The position numbers and the translations under genes are program-made. Positions 1-11,555 of a DNA stretch of 50,192 nucleotides are shown here, piece by piece (position 1 is the first letter of the stretch; each line of letters begins with the position of its first letter). Origin of the DNA: JALORV01 sp035429805. GTDB lineage: Bacteria > Pseudomonadota > Gammaproteobacteria > Burkholderiales > Burkholderiaceae_F. The notes below the pieces were generated by a model, which did no database searches, was not told the DNA's origin, and was given only the letters and a program-made list of their open reading frames with translations. The stretch is from positions 1 to 50,192 of the forward strand of contig DAOMFL010000021.1 in assembly GCA_035429805.1 (NCBI GenBank), given 5' to 3'.

Positions 1-192
1 GTTGCTGGGTCTGCTGATGAGTCTGTTGCTGGGTCTGCTGATGAGTCTGTTGCTGGGTCTGCTGATGAGTCTGTTGCTGGGTCTGCTGATGAGTCTGTTG
101 CTGGGTCTGCTGATGAGTCTGTTGCTGGGTCTGCTGATGAGTCTGTTGCTGCGTCTGCTGATGAGTCTGTTGCTGCGTCTGCTGCCGAGCCG
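1..192. repeat. 24-bp tandem repeat array
   Basis: Six perfect 24-bp copies (1-144; each begins GTTGCTGGGTCTGCTGATGA on the plus strand) are followed by a seventh with one change (145-168) and a degenerate eighth (169-192). The array runs off the left edge, so its full length is unknown. It lies in frame in the Gln-rich secreted protein, each unit adding eight residues, so copy-number changes would lengthen or shorten the protein without a frameshift. Confidence 0.95.
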
Positions 193-457
193 GTTGCTGC
201 GTCTGTTGCTGCGTCTGTTGGCGGGTCTGCTGTTGCATCTGCTGCTGCGTCTGCTCACGCGTCTGCTGCTGCACCTGCTGGTGCGCAGGCGGCTGGGTCT
301 GCTGCTGCGTCTGTTGGCGGGTCTGCTGCTGAGCCTGTTCCCGCGCTTGTTCCCGTGTCGGGTCCCGCGCCTGATCACTGGTCTGCGCAAGCCCACCCGT
401 CGTTACGAGGGCGACCGCAGCCGCGAGAATCGTCTTCACGTACCTGTTGCTCGTCAT
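1..457 (-). CDS. secreted Gln/Thr-rich repeat protein, 3' end outside window
   Basis: The frame is open from an ATG at 457 to the window edge (152 codons, no stop), so the C-terminus is missing. A strong ribosome binding site (AGGGAGAAGG) precedes the ATG. The N-terminus is a signal peptide: basic MTSNRYVK, a hydrophobic stretch of about 15 residues, then cleavage probably after GGLA. The mature part is almost entirely Gln, Thr, Arg and His, first as irregular QQQTRQQT-type units and then, towards the window edge, as near-identical 8-residue units QTHQQTQQ encoded by 24-bp DNA repeats. No enzymatic motif is visible, and I do not recognise a family. It lies 76 bp downstream of another small secreted-protein gene on the same strand and may be co-transcribed with it. 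A structural, adhesive or surface role is only a guess. Confidence 0.7.
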   Translation of the reverse strand, partial: MTSNRYVKTILAAAVALVTTGGLAQTSDQARDPTREQAREQAQQQTRQQTQQQTQPPAHQQVQQQTREQTQQQMQQQTRQQTQQQTQQPARQQTQQQTHQQTQQQTHQQTQQQTHQQTQQQTHQQTQQQTHQQTQQQTHQQTQQQTHQQTQQ

Positions 458-533
458 TGCCTTCTCCCTACTCCGATCGCTTATGCGACTGAATGCATTC
501 GAGTGAGTCCAATCAACGAAATGCGAGGTGGGG

Positions 534-923
534 TTACCTTTCCTTGCCCTCGGCCATCGGCGGACTGTTCCACTGAATCGAACCGCCGCTGGCCTTGGGT
601 CCTGACAAAGTGACTCCACGCTCGTGGGCCCGCGCCTGCATGCGCGCCCGATGCTCCCCGCGAATCCGGCTCAGTTCCTCTTTGTTCGTGGCCGAACGCA
701 AACTCTCCCGGTACTCGCTGCGCTCGCGCTCCGTCATGAGCTGATAGCCAAAGATGTCGCCGTCGTGGCCTTGGCTGGCGCTGCCCGGGCGGATCTGCTG
801 TTCCTTCGGCTGGACTTGCGACTCTGCCGCGCGGAGCGGCACTTGCGCGGTCGCGTCGATCCCCAGCATCAGGGCCACGCACGCGGCAGCCATCGCGCCC
901 TTCCTTGATTTCGACCCGATCAC
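534..923 (-). CDS. small secreted protein, conserved-hypothetical type
   Basis: This is a 129-residue protein beginning with GTG behind an AGGAG box five bases upstream; an in-frame ATG eleven codons in is an alternative. Residues 1-26 form a signal peptide ending near DATAQ. The mature part carries a charged helical segment, DIFGYQLMTERERSEYRESL then RIRGEHRARMQARAHERGV. From memory this resembles a short uncharacterised periplasmic protein of proteobacteria, in which GYQLMT and MQARAKERG are the conserved parts. Function is unknown. It is divergent from the response regulator gene across a 95-bp promoter region and upstream of the Gln-rich secreted protein, so regulation by the neighbouring two-component system is plausible but inferred. 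Confidence 0.75.
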   Translation of the reverse strand: MIGSKSRKGAMAAACVALMLGIDATAQVPLRAAESQVQPKEQQIRPGSASQGHDGDIFGYQLMTERERSEYRESLRSATNKEELSRIRGEHRARMQARAHERGVTLSGPKASGGSIQWNSPPMAEGKER

Positions 924-956
924 TCCGGCTCCTGGGTGCCATCATGAATATGAATC

Positions 957-977
957 AACATGTATCCACATGTACTC
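957..977. promoter_or_regulatory. 10-bp direct repeat, candidate response-regulator operator
   Basis: In the 95-bp divergent region, ACATGTA occurs at 958-964 and again at 968-974, giving a 10-bp direct repeat. OmpR/PhoB-family regulators commonly bind as head-to-tail dimers to direct repeats with about one helical turn between them. The position beside the response regulator gene and the divergent secreted-protein gene suits autoregulation and target control. Binding itself is inference. Confidence 0.4.
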
Positions 978-1018
978 ACCCCGCCTGAAGCGAATCTGAA
1001 GAACGGAACTTCAGTCCG

Positions 1019-1681
1019 ATGCGGCTGCTCCTCGTTGAAGACGACACCACGCTGGGCAACGCCGTCCGCGATTTCCTCGGCGCCCAGGGCCATGTGGTTG
1101 ACTGGGTCACTCATGTGGCGGATGCCGAACGGGCGGCCAGCCAGCCCTTCGATGCGATCCTGCTTGACTGGCGACTGCCGGACGGATCCGGCATCGAATG
1201 GTTGCGCCGGCTCCGCTCCCGAGGCGGTGAACTCGCCCAGGTTCCGGTGCTGGTTTTGACTGCGCGCGATGCGTTGGGCGACCGCATCGAAGGCCTGGAT
1301 GCCGGTGCCGATGACTACCTGGTGAAGCCCTTTCAGCTGGCCGAACTCGCCGCCCGTATCCGGGCGATGGCCCGGCGCGCCGCCGGTCAGACCGGAGCAG
1401 AACTGGTCCACGGCAGGATCTCGCTCGATCCTGCCGGTCAGTCCGTCAGGATCGACGACGAACCGGTCGATCTCACCGCACGTGAGTACGCCCTGCTGGA
1501 GGCGTTCATGCGGCGCGCGGGACGCATCGTGTCCCGCGCCTATCTGGAAGAACTCCTCTACGGATTCGAAACCGACGTCGCCAGCAACACGATCGAAGTG
1601 CACGTCGCAAGCCTGCGGCGAAAACTGGGGCACGACGTCATCGACACGGTACGCGGCATGGGGTACCGGCTGAAGGCCTGA
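1019..1681 (+). CDS. OmpR/PhoB-family response regulator
   Basis: This is a 220-residue two-domain regulator. The receiver domain (about 1-115) has the acidic pair D8/D9, the phosphoacceptor D50 in LLDWRLPDG, T81 in VLTARD and K103 in LVKPF. The C-terminal winged helix (about 125-220) has the family pattern: LTAREYALLEAF, then SNTIEVHVASLRRKLG, ending in RGMGYRL. It resembles the QseB/PmrA group and would bind DNA as a dimer after phosphorylation by the kinase gene that starts five bases after its stop. The ribosome binding site is weak. The regulated genes are unknown; the divergent secreted-protein genes are the obvious candidates. Confidence 0.93.
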   Translation: MRLLLVEDDTTLGNAVRDFLGAQGHVVDWVTHVADAERAASQPFDAILLDWRLPDGSGIEWLRRLRSRGGELAQVPVLVLTARDALGDRIEGLDAGADDYLVKPFQLAELAARIRAMARRAAGQTGAELVHGRISLDPAGQSVRIDDEPVDLTAREYALLEAFMRRAGRIVSRAYLEELLYGFETDVASNTIEVHVASLRRKLGHDVIDTVRGMGYRLKA

Positions 1682-1686
1682 CAGCG

Positions 1687-3036
1687 ATGACCTGGCGCAG
1701 CAATCCGAAACTTCCATCCATACGTCGGCGGCTGCTCCGGCGTGCGCTGACGCTCGTGCTGACTGGAGCGACAGCAACGGCCGTCATCGCCGCGCTCGTA
1801 GTCAGCACAGCAGTTCGAAACGTAATGGAGTCATCGCTCGAAGAAACGGCTCAGGCTCTGATCGTTCTCGCTGAGCACGAAGCGAAGGTCGAAGCCCTGT
1901 CGCAGGGACGCGCGCTACCGGCACCGCCGCATGCCGAAGCGATTCACTGGCAGTTGCGCATGCCCAGTGGCCGGCTTGTCGCACGTTCGCACGGGGCCTC
2001 CGAGACCGCGTGGCCGGATGTCCCGCTGGTCGAGGGTCACCTGCTGACGCGCGAGTTCGCGGTCTACACGTTGCCCGGCAGGGACCTGTGGCTGCAGGTG
2101 GCACAGCCGCTGGTCGAATTCCGCCGCGCCCAGCTGACTGCCGCGCTGATCGCCGGAAGTACCGTCGTCCTCCTAGGAATCGCGATAGGTCTCGTGCTGG
2201 CCTGGAGCATCCAGCAGGAGCTGCGCCCCATCACCGAGTTCGCGCAGGCCATCGACAGGCTCGGTCCCGATGCCACACAGCTCGAAGCGCCCCGGCTGCC
2301 ACGCGGAGAGCTGATTCCAGCGTACTCTGCGATCGAATCGCTGCTGACCCGGCTGCGCGCGAAGCTGCGCAGCGAGCAGGCTTTCGCGGCCCATGCGGCT
2401 CATTCGCTGCGCACGCCGCTCGCCGGACTTTCGGCTCAGCTCGAAGTGGCGAGCGCCTCGGCGCCCGCGGAAGTCGCTACGCGCCTGAGGCTGGCGACCG
2501 ATGCGGCCCACCGCCTGGCCGGTGTGGTTCAGGCCCTGCTGACGATGGCGCGCACCTCAAACGCGATCCGCTGGCGGTCGTTCACCGCGGCCGAGTTGGG
2601 CGCGGTGGCCGCCGGCCGTCGCATTGCCGTCGACGCGACGCAACTCGAAGCGGCCGGAGAGTTGCGCGGCGATCTCGACCTGCTCGCTGTCGCGGTCGCC
2701 AATCTCGTCGACAACGCAGAGCGCCATGGCGCGACCCGCGCGTACGTGCGCGCCGGAACCCGGGCCGGTCAGCAGTTCATCGAGGTCGGAGACGACGGGC
2801 CGGGTCTGTCGACGGATCGCCTGACGCAGATCGAGCGCGCGCTTCGTCGCTACGACGAAACCGGCGAGATCGATACAGCGCTCGGGCTGGGGCTGACGCT
2901 CGCACTTTCGGTCGCCCGTGCTCACCAGGGGTCACTCGGCCTGGGGTGCACTCAGGATGCGGGTCCGGGTCTGTGCGTCCGGCTTGCGTGGCCCGCAGCG
3001 TTGCCGCGTGCTCCCGACGCCTCATGGGCGCCGTAG
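1687..3036 (+). CDS. sensor histidine kinase (QseC-like)
   Basis: This is a 449-residue inner-membrane kinase. Transmembrane segments lie at about 19-41 and 148-173, enclosing a periplasmic sensor of about 105 residues with no recognisable ligand motif. A short linker leads to the dimerisation and phosphotransfer domain with H239 in AAHSLRTPLAGL. The ATPase domain has N343 in VANLVDNAERHG, a G1 box VGDDGPGL and a G2 box LGLGLTLAL. The residue after the phosphoacceptor His is Ser rather than the usual Glu or Asp. The gene follows the response regulator by five bases, so the pair form one operon. The signal sensed cannot be read from the sequence. Confidence 0.92.
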   Translation: MTWRSNPKLPSIRRRLLRRALTLVLTGATATAVIAALVVSTAVRNVMESSLEETAQALIVLAEHEAKVEALSQGRALPAPPHAEAIHWQLRMPSGRLVARSHGASETAWPDVPLVEGHLLTREFAVYTLPGRDLWLQVAQPLVEFRRAQLTAALIAGSTVVLLGIAIGLVLAWSIQQELRPITEFAQAIDRLGPDATQLEAPRLPRGELIPAYSAIESLLTRLRAKLRSEQAFAAHAAHSLRTPLAGLSAQLEVASASAPAEVATRLRLATDAAHRLAGVVQALLTMARTSNAIRWRSFTAAELGAVAAGRRIAVDATQLEAAGELRGDLDLLAVAVANLVDNAERHGATRAYVRAGTRAGQQFIEVGDDGPGLSTDRLTQIERALRRYDETGEIDTALGLGLTLALSVARAHQGSLGLGCTQDAGPGLCVRLAWPAALPRAPDASWAP

Positions 3037-3114
3037 TTGTGCGCGTGATCCGGCAACCCTCGCGCCGCGCCTTCGAGCAGTGCTGCTAACGCCGCGAGTC
3101 GGCCTATCCAGGGT

Positions 3115-4614
3115 TCAACGCGGAAGCGTGGATGCTCCCATCAGGAACTCGTCGACGGCGCGGGCGCACTGACGACCCTCGCGGATCGCCCACACGACGA
3201 GGCTCTGTCCGCGCCGCATATCGCCGGCGGCAAAGACCTTCGGCACGCTGGTGGCGTAGGGCCGGGGCCCCCCCTTCGAATCCTCGGTGGCCGCGCGCGC
3301 GTTGCCGCGCGTGTCTTTCTCGACTCCGAACGACTCGAGCACCGTGCCGACGGGCGACACGAAGCCCATCGCGAACAGCACGAGATCGGCCGGCAGTTCG
3401 AACTCGGACCCCGGCACTTCGACCATCTTCATCGCCCCGGTCCTCGAATCCTTCTGCCACTCGACCCGGGCGGCGACGATCGCGCGCACATTGCCCTTGC
3501 CGTCGCCCTCGAAGCGCTTGGTCGTCACCGACCAGTCGCGTTCCACGCCTTCTTCGTGTGACGACGAGGTGCGCAGCTTCACCGGCCAGTACGGCCAGGT
3601 GAGCTCCTTGTTCTCTCTCTCCGGCGGCTGCGGCAGCAGTTCGAACTGCGTCACCGACTTCGCGCCGTGGCGGTTGGACGTGCCGACGCAGTCCGAGCCG
3701 GTGTCGCCGCCACCGATGACGATGACGTGCTTGCCGGTCGCGAGGATCTGCCCCTTCACCTTGTCGCCGGCGACGACCTTGTTCTGCTGCGGCAGGAACT
3801 CCATCGCAAAATGGACCCCGGCAAGCTCGCGCCCCGGCACCGGCAGGTCGCGCGGCTGCTCCGCGCCGCCGGACAGCACGACGGCGTCGAAGTCCTTCAG
3901 CACCTGGTCCGGACCGAGGGTCTGCTTCGACCAGTCCGTCACGCCGCCGTTGAGCTTGCGCTGGCCGACCAGCACACCGGTGCGGAACGTGACACCTTCC
4001 GCCTCCATCTGCACGACGCGCCGGTCAATGTGCGATTTCTCCATCTTGAAGTCCGGAATGCCATAGCGCAGCAGCCCGCCGACGCGGTCATTCTTCTCGA
4101 ACACGGTGACCTCGTGCCCGGCGCGCGCCAGTTGCTGCGCGGCGGCGAGGCCAGCCGGTCCGCTGCCTACGACCGCCACCCGCTTCCCGGTCTTCACTTT
4201 CGGCGGCTGCGGCACCACCCAGCCTTCTTCCCATCCCTTGTCGATGATCTTGTGCTCGATCGACTTGATGCCGACCGCGGCCTCGCCGATGTTCAGCGTG
4301 CACGCGGCCTCGCAGGGCGCCGGACAGACCCGCCCGGTGAACTCGGGAAAGTTGTTCGTGCTGTGCAGGACGTCGAGCGCGTTCTTCCAGTCCTGCCGGT
4401 ACACGAGGTCGTTGAAATCCGGGATGACGTTGTTGACCGGGCAGCCGTTGTTGCAGAACGGGATGCCGCAGTCCATGCAGCGCGCCGCCTGGATTGACGC
4501 CTGCTCGTCGGTGAGGTGCTCGACGAACTCGCGCCAGTGCTGCCTGCGCGACTGCGGTGCCTCGGCGGCTTCCTCGAGCCGTTCGTACTCCATGAAACCG
4601 GTGATCTTGCCCAT
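3115..4614 (-). CDS. gltD: glutamate synthase small subunit
   Basis: This 499-residue subunit passes NADPH electrons through FAD and iron-sulfur clusters to the large subunit, which makes two glutamates from glutamine and 2-oxoglutarate. The N-terminal cysteine clusters are CMDCGIPFCNNGCP near residue 46 and CPAPCEAAC near 97. An FAD-binding motif VVGSGPAGLAAAQQLARAGH follows, then a second nucleotide-binding motif VIGGGDTGSD, then a C-terminal FAD contact AAGDMRRGQSLVVWAI. Length is normal for the family. It lies 21 bp after gltB on the same strand and is certainly co-transcribed. Its 3' end converges on the sensor kinase gene with 78 bp between, where I see no clear terminator. Confidence 0.97.
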   Translation of the reverse strand: MGKITGFMEYERLEEAAEAPQSRRQHWREFVEHLTDEQASIQAARCMDCGIPFCNNGCPVNNVIPDFNDLVYRQDWKNALDVLHSTNNFPEFTGRVCPAPCEAACTLNIGEAAVGIKSIEHKIIDKGWEEGWVVPQPPKVKTGKRVAVVGSGPAGLAAAQQLARAGHEVTVFEKNDRVGGLLRYGIPDFKMEKSHIDRRVVQMEAEGVTFRTGVLVGQRKLNGGVTDWSKQTLGPDQVLKDFDAVVLSGGAEQPRDLPVPGRELAGVHFAMEFLPQQNKVVAGDKVKGQILATGKHVIVIGGGDTGSDCVGTSNRHGAKSVTQFELLPQPPERENKELTWPYWPVKLRTSSSHEEGVERDWSVTTKRFEGDGKGNVRAIVAARVEWQKDSRTGAMKMVEVPGSEFELPADLVLFAMGFVSPVGTVLESFGVEKDTRGNARAATEDSKGGPRPYATSVPKVFAAGDMRRGQSLVVWAIREGRQCARAVDEFLMGASTLPR

Positions 4615-4635
4615 GATCTGCTCGTGTCGTTCGTT

Positions 4636-9348
<4,713 letters not shown>

Positions 9349-9435
9349 GGCAGTTGTCCGGCAAGGGCCGCGACCAGGGCGCCGCAGCGTAGCTGCACTC
9401 TACTGCGGCCCCACCGCACTGCACAACAAGAGAAT

Positions 9436-9497
9436 TCGGGGTCTGTCCCCAATTTATGATGCAGACAGACTGTCCAGAAATAATAGGGGACAGACTA
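9436..9497. repeat. REP-like inverted pair upstream of gltB
   Basis: GTCTGTCCCC at 9441-9450 and its exact reverse complement GGGGACAGAC at 9486-9495 form a 10-bp inverted pair. The left copy is itself a small palindrome (GGGG-TCTGT-CCCC), and further GACAGAC-type pieces lie between. Short GGGGTCTGTCCCC-type palindromes are familiar from REP elements mobilised by REP-associated tyrosine transposases. A degenerate member of that transposase family is encoded 1.3 kb away. The pair lies between gltB and the downstream gene of the aroKB operon, where it could also fold in the transcript. Confidence 0.55.
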
Positions 9498-9522
9498 AAC
9501 GCCGGGAGAGGCGAAGTGCCCC

Positions 9523-10839
9523 TCAGTCGGCGGGCCGGTACCGGCCGCGCCGGCTCTCGTGCTCCCGCCCCAGCGCCCACGCCACCGCCAGCCAGATGAC
9601 TGCGATGGGCACGCCGACCCAAGCCAGGCCGCTGAGCCCAAGGCCCGCCGCCTTGAGCCCGGCAGCGAACCAGCTCGATGCCGCATCGCCGCCCCGGTGT
9701 ATCACCGTGTCGATGACGTTCTTCGCCTGGTACTTGTCGTCGTGGCCGACCACTGTGAATAGGGTCTCGCGGGTCGGCTTGGAAATGGCGAATTCGCCGG
9801 ACCGGCGCAGCACGCCGAAGGCAACCAGCACCGGCAGCAGGGTCCACAGCCCCAGCGCGGCGAAACCCACTACCGACAGCACCGGCAGCGCCACCAGCAT
9901 CGCGGTGGCGCCAAGACGGCTGAGCAGCCGGCCGGTGACGAAGAGCTGCAGCACCAGAGTCAGGACATTGACCGCGAGGTCCACATGGGCGAACAGGCGT
10001 GTCCGTTCCGTGGCGTCGCTGATCGTGCTGCCGACCAGATTCACCTGCAGGAAGTACAGCAGCGTGCCGAGCACCGTGTAGCACATCACGAAAACGGCAA
10101 TGCCGAGCAGATAGGGCGAGCGCGCGACGCGGACCACGCCGATCCACAGGCTCGCCTTCGGCCGATCCTCGTCGTCGCGCCTCAGCACCCCGCGCCGGCC
10201 CGAAATCTTCAGCAGGGCGCCGATGCATATGAGTGCCAGCGCCAGCGTGGCAGCCGACGCCAGCAGCAGCCCGCTCAGCCCCAGAGCCTGCGCCAGCAGT
10301 GCAGCCGCCGCGGGGCCAGCGACGGCGCCGAGGCTGCCACCGGCGGAGATCACGCCGAACGTGCGCCGCGCGGCTTCAGTCGACCAGAGGTCGGCCATGA
10401 AGCTCCAGAACACCGAAATGACGAACAGGTTGAATACGCTGACGAAGACGAAGAAGAACGGCGCAACGCGCGCCAGGTCGAGACCGCTGCCGAGCACGAC
10501 CCAGAACGCCAGCAGCACTGCGATCACGGCGCCATAGACCAGCGGCAGCAAGCGCTGCACTGGCAGCCGCGACGCCATCCAGCCGAAGGCCGGGATCAGC
10601 GCGACCATCGTGAGGAAGGTGGCGGTGAACAGCTGCTGCAGACGCTCGGCGCCGTACTGCACTGCCATCTCGTCGCGCAGCGGCCGGATCATGTAGTAGG
10701 CGGCCAGCAGGCAGAAGAAATAGAAGAACGACCCTGCGAGCAGCCGACCTTCGCCGGGCCGCACCTGGGCCACACGCTCCAGGTACCGTCCGATGAGAGA
10801 AAGGCGACCGCCGGTGGCGTCCGGCGCCGTGCGGCTCAT
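9523..10839 (-). CDS. ATP/ADP translocase-like (NTP/NDP exchange) MFS carrier
   Basis: This is a polytopic membrane protein of 438 residues from the ATG at 10839. That start overlaps the stop of the upstream gene as ATGA, so translation is probably coupled, and I prefer it to a GTG 50 codons upstream whose extension is Arg/Pro-rich and out of character. About twelve hydrophobic segments are visible. The early motif FFCLLAAYYMIRPLRDEMAV and the later SVFWSFMADLWS and GVISAGGSLGAVAGP match what I know of the nucleotide translocase-like family found also in free-living bacteria. True ATP/ADP exchange has been shown mainly for intracellular parasites, so the substrate here is unknown. Confidence 0.75.
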   Translation of the reverse strand: MSRTAPDATGGRLSLIGRYLERVAQVRPGEGRLLAGSFFYFFCLLAAYYMIRPLRDEMAVQYGAERLQQLFTATFLTMVALIPAFGWMASRLPVQRLLPLVYGAVIAVLLAFWVVLGSGLDLARVAPFFFVFVSVFNLFVISVFWSFMADLWSTEAARRTFGVISAGGSLGAVAGPAAAALLAQALGLSGLLLASAATLALALICIGALLKISGRRGVLRRDDEDRPKASLWIGVVRVARSPYLLGIAVFVMCYTVLGTLLYFLQVNLVGSTISDATERTRLFAHVDLAVNVLTLVLQLFVTGRLLSRLGATAMLVALPVLSVVGFAALGLWTLLPVLVAFGVLRRSGEFAISKPTRETLFTVVGHDDKYQAKNVIDTVIHRGGDAASSWFAAGLKAAGLGLSGLAWVGVPIAVIWLAVAWALGREHESRRGRYRPAD

Positions 10840-11540
10840 GGGTCGGCGGTCGCGGCGACGACGCGGCGCGGCCTGCCAGCACGAGCACGCTGCGGGCGGC
10901 GCGGGCTGATGCCTGCGATCTGGCGCACGAACTCCGGAGATCCCAGCACCCAGCCGCCGGCCAGCGCCTGATCGAAGCGGGCCGCGCACTCAGGCATAAC
11001 TCCGGCCCGCAGGAAATCGCGGTAGGCCGCCTGCCGGTCGAACGGCGTGTTGCCGAGCGCCCAGTACGCCGCGTCGACCTGCAGCGCGGGATCGGACGCC
11101 AGGCCCAGGTGATGGCGGCAACTCGACCAGCGATAGTCCTCAGGCGCCGCCGTCAGCGCACCGCTGACCGGTTGCAGCTCGACATACCGCAGTGCAGGCA
11201 GCAGCTCGGTGTCGGGCTGCAGCAGCGCGGCGCGATACCGCCCCGAGAACAGCCCGCCCCGCTCGCCGCGCCGCTCATTGAGCCAGCGCACGTAGCGCCG
11301 GCCGATCGATTGCATCGCGCGGCTGATGCCGCCGGCGTCGGCCGGTGTGGCCAGCAGCCACACGGCCTGCGGCAGCAGCGCGTAGCCGTGTACCGCCACG
11401 GCCGCGTCGGCCACGGCGTCGCGCAGCACCGCCAGAAGGAAACCCGCTTCCTCGTCGTCGACCAGGATCCGGCGCGCCGCCGTTCGCTGCACGACCAGAT
11501 GCGGCAGCCCTCCGACAGCGAGCCTGGGCAGACGGGCCAT
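10836..11540 (-). CDS. REP-associated tyrosine transposase homologue lacking the HUH motif
   Basis: This 234-residue protein follows the Y1 transposase fold of REP-associated transposases (IS200-like): an N-terminal PHLVVQRTAARRILV, the strand HGYALLPQAVWLLATP, and the helix MQSIGRRYVRWLNERRGERG followed by GLFSGRYRAALL. In active members the middle strand reads PNHVHLL. Here both metal-binding histidines are gone (A59 and W61), while the nucleophile-type tyrosine Y83 remains. It probably no longer cuts DNA and may be a domesticated DNA-binding protein. It sits between dgt (15 bp upstream) and the carrier gene (ATGA overlap), as a member of the aro operon rather than as an isolated element. 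Confidence 0.8.
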   Translation of the reverse strand: MARLPRLAVGGLPHLVVQRTAARRILVDDEEAGFLLAVLRDAVADAAVAVHGYALLPQAVWLLATPADAGGISRAMQSIGRRYVRWLNERRGERGGLFSGRYRAALLQPDTELLPALRYVELQPVSGALTAAPEDYRWSSCRHHLGLASDPALQVDAAYWALGNTPFDRQAAYRDFLRAGVMPECAARFDQALAGGWVLGSPEFVRQIAGISPRRPQRARAGRPRRVVAATADP

Positions 11541-11555
11541 CGGCGGCGCCCGCTG

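Noticed and set aside
1..192. A CRISPR array
   Set aside because: The 24-bp repeats are contiguous with no spacers and are in frame inside a protein gene.
2..613. A plus-strand frame of Leu/Met repeats at the left edge
   Set aside because: The opposite strand has a signal peptide, a strong ribosome binding site and a soluble repeat; the Leu-rich frame is its complement and has no start signal.
2010..3089. A second frame inside the sensor kinase
   Set aside because: It is Arg/Pro-rich and out of frame with a well-defined kinase.
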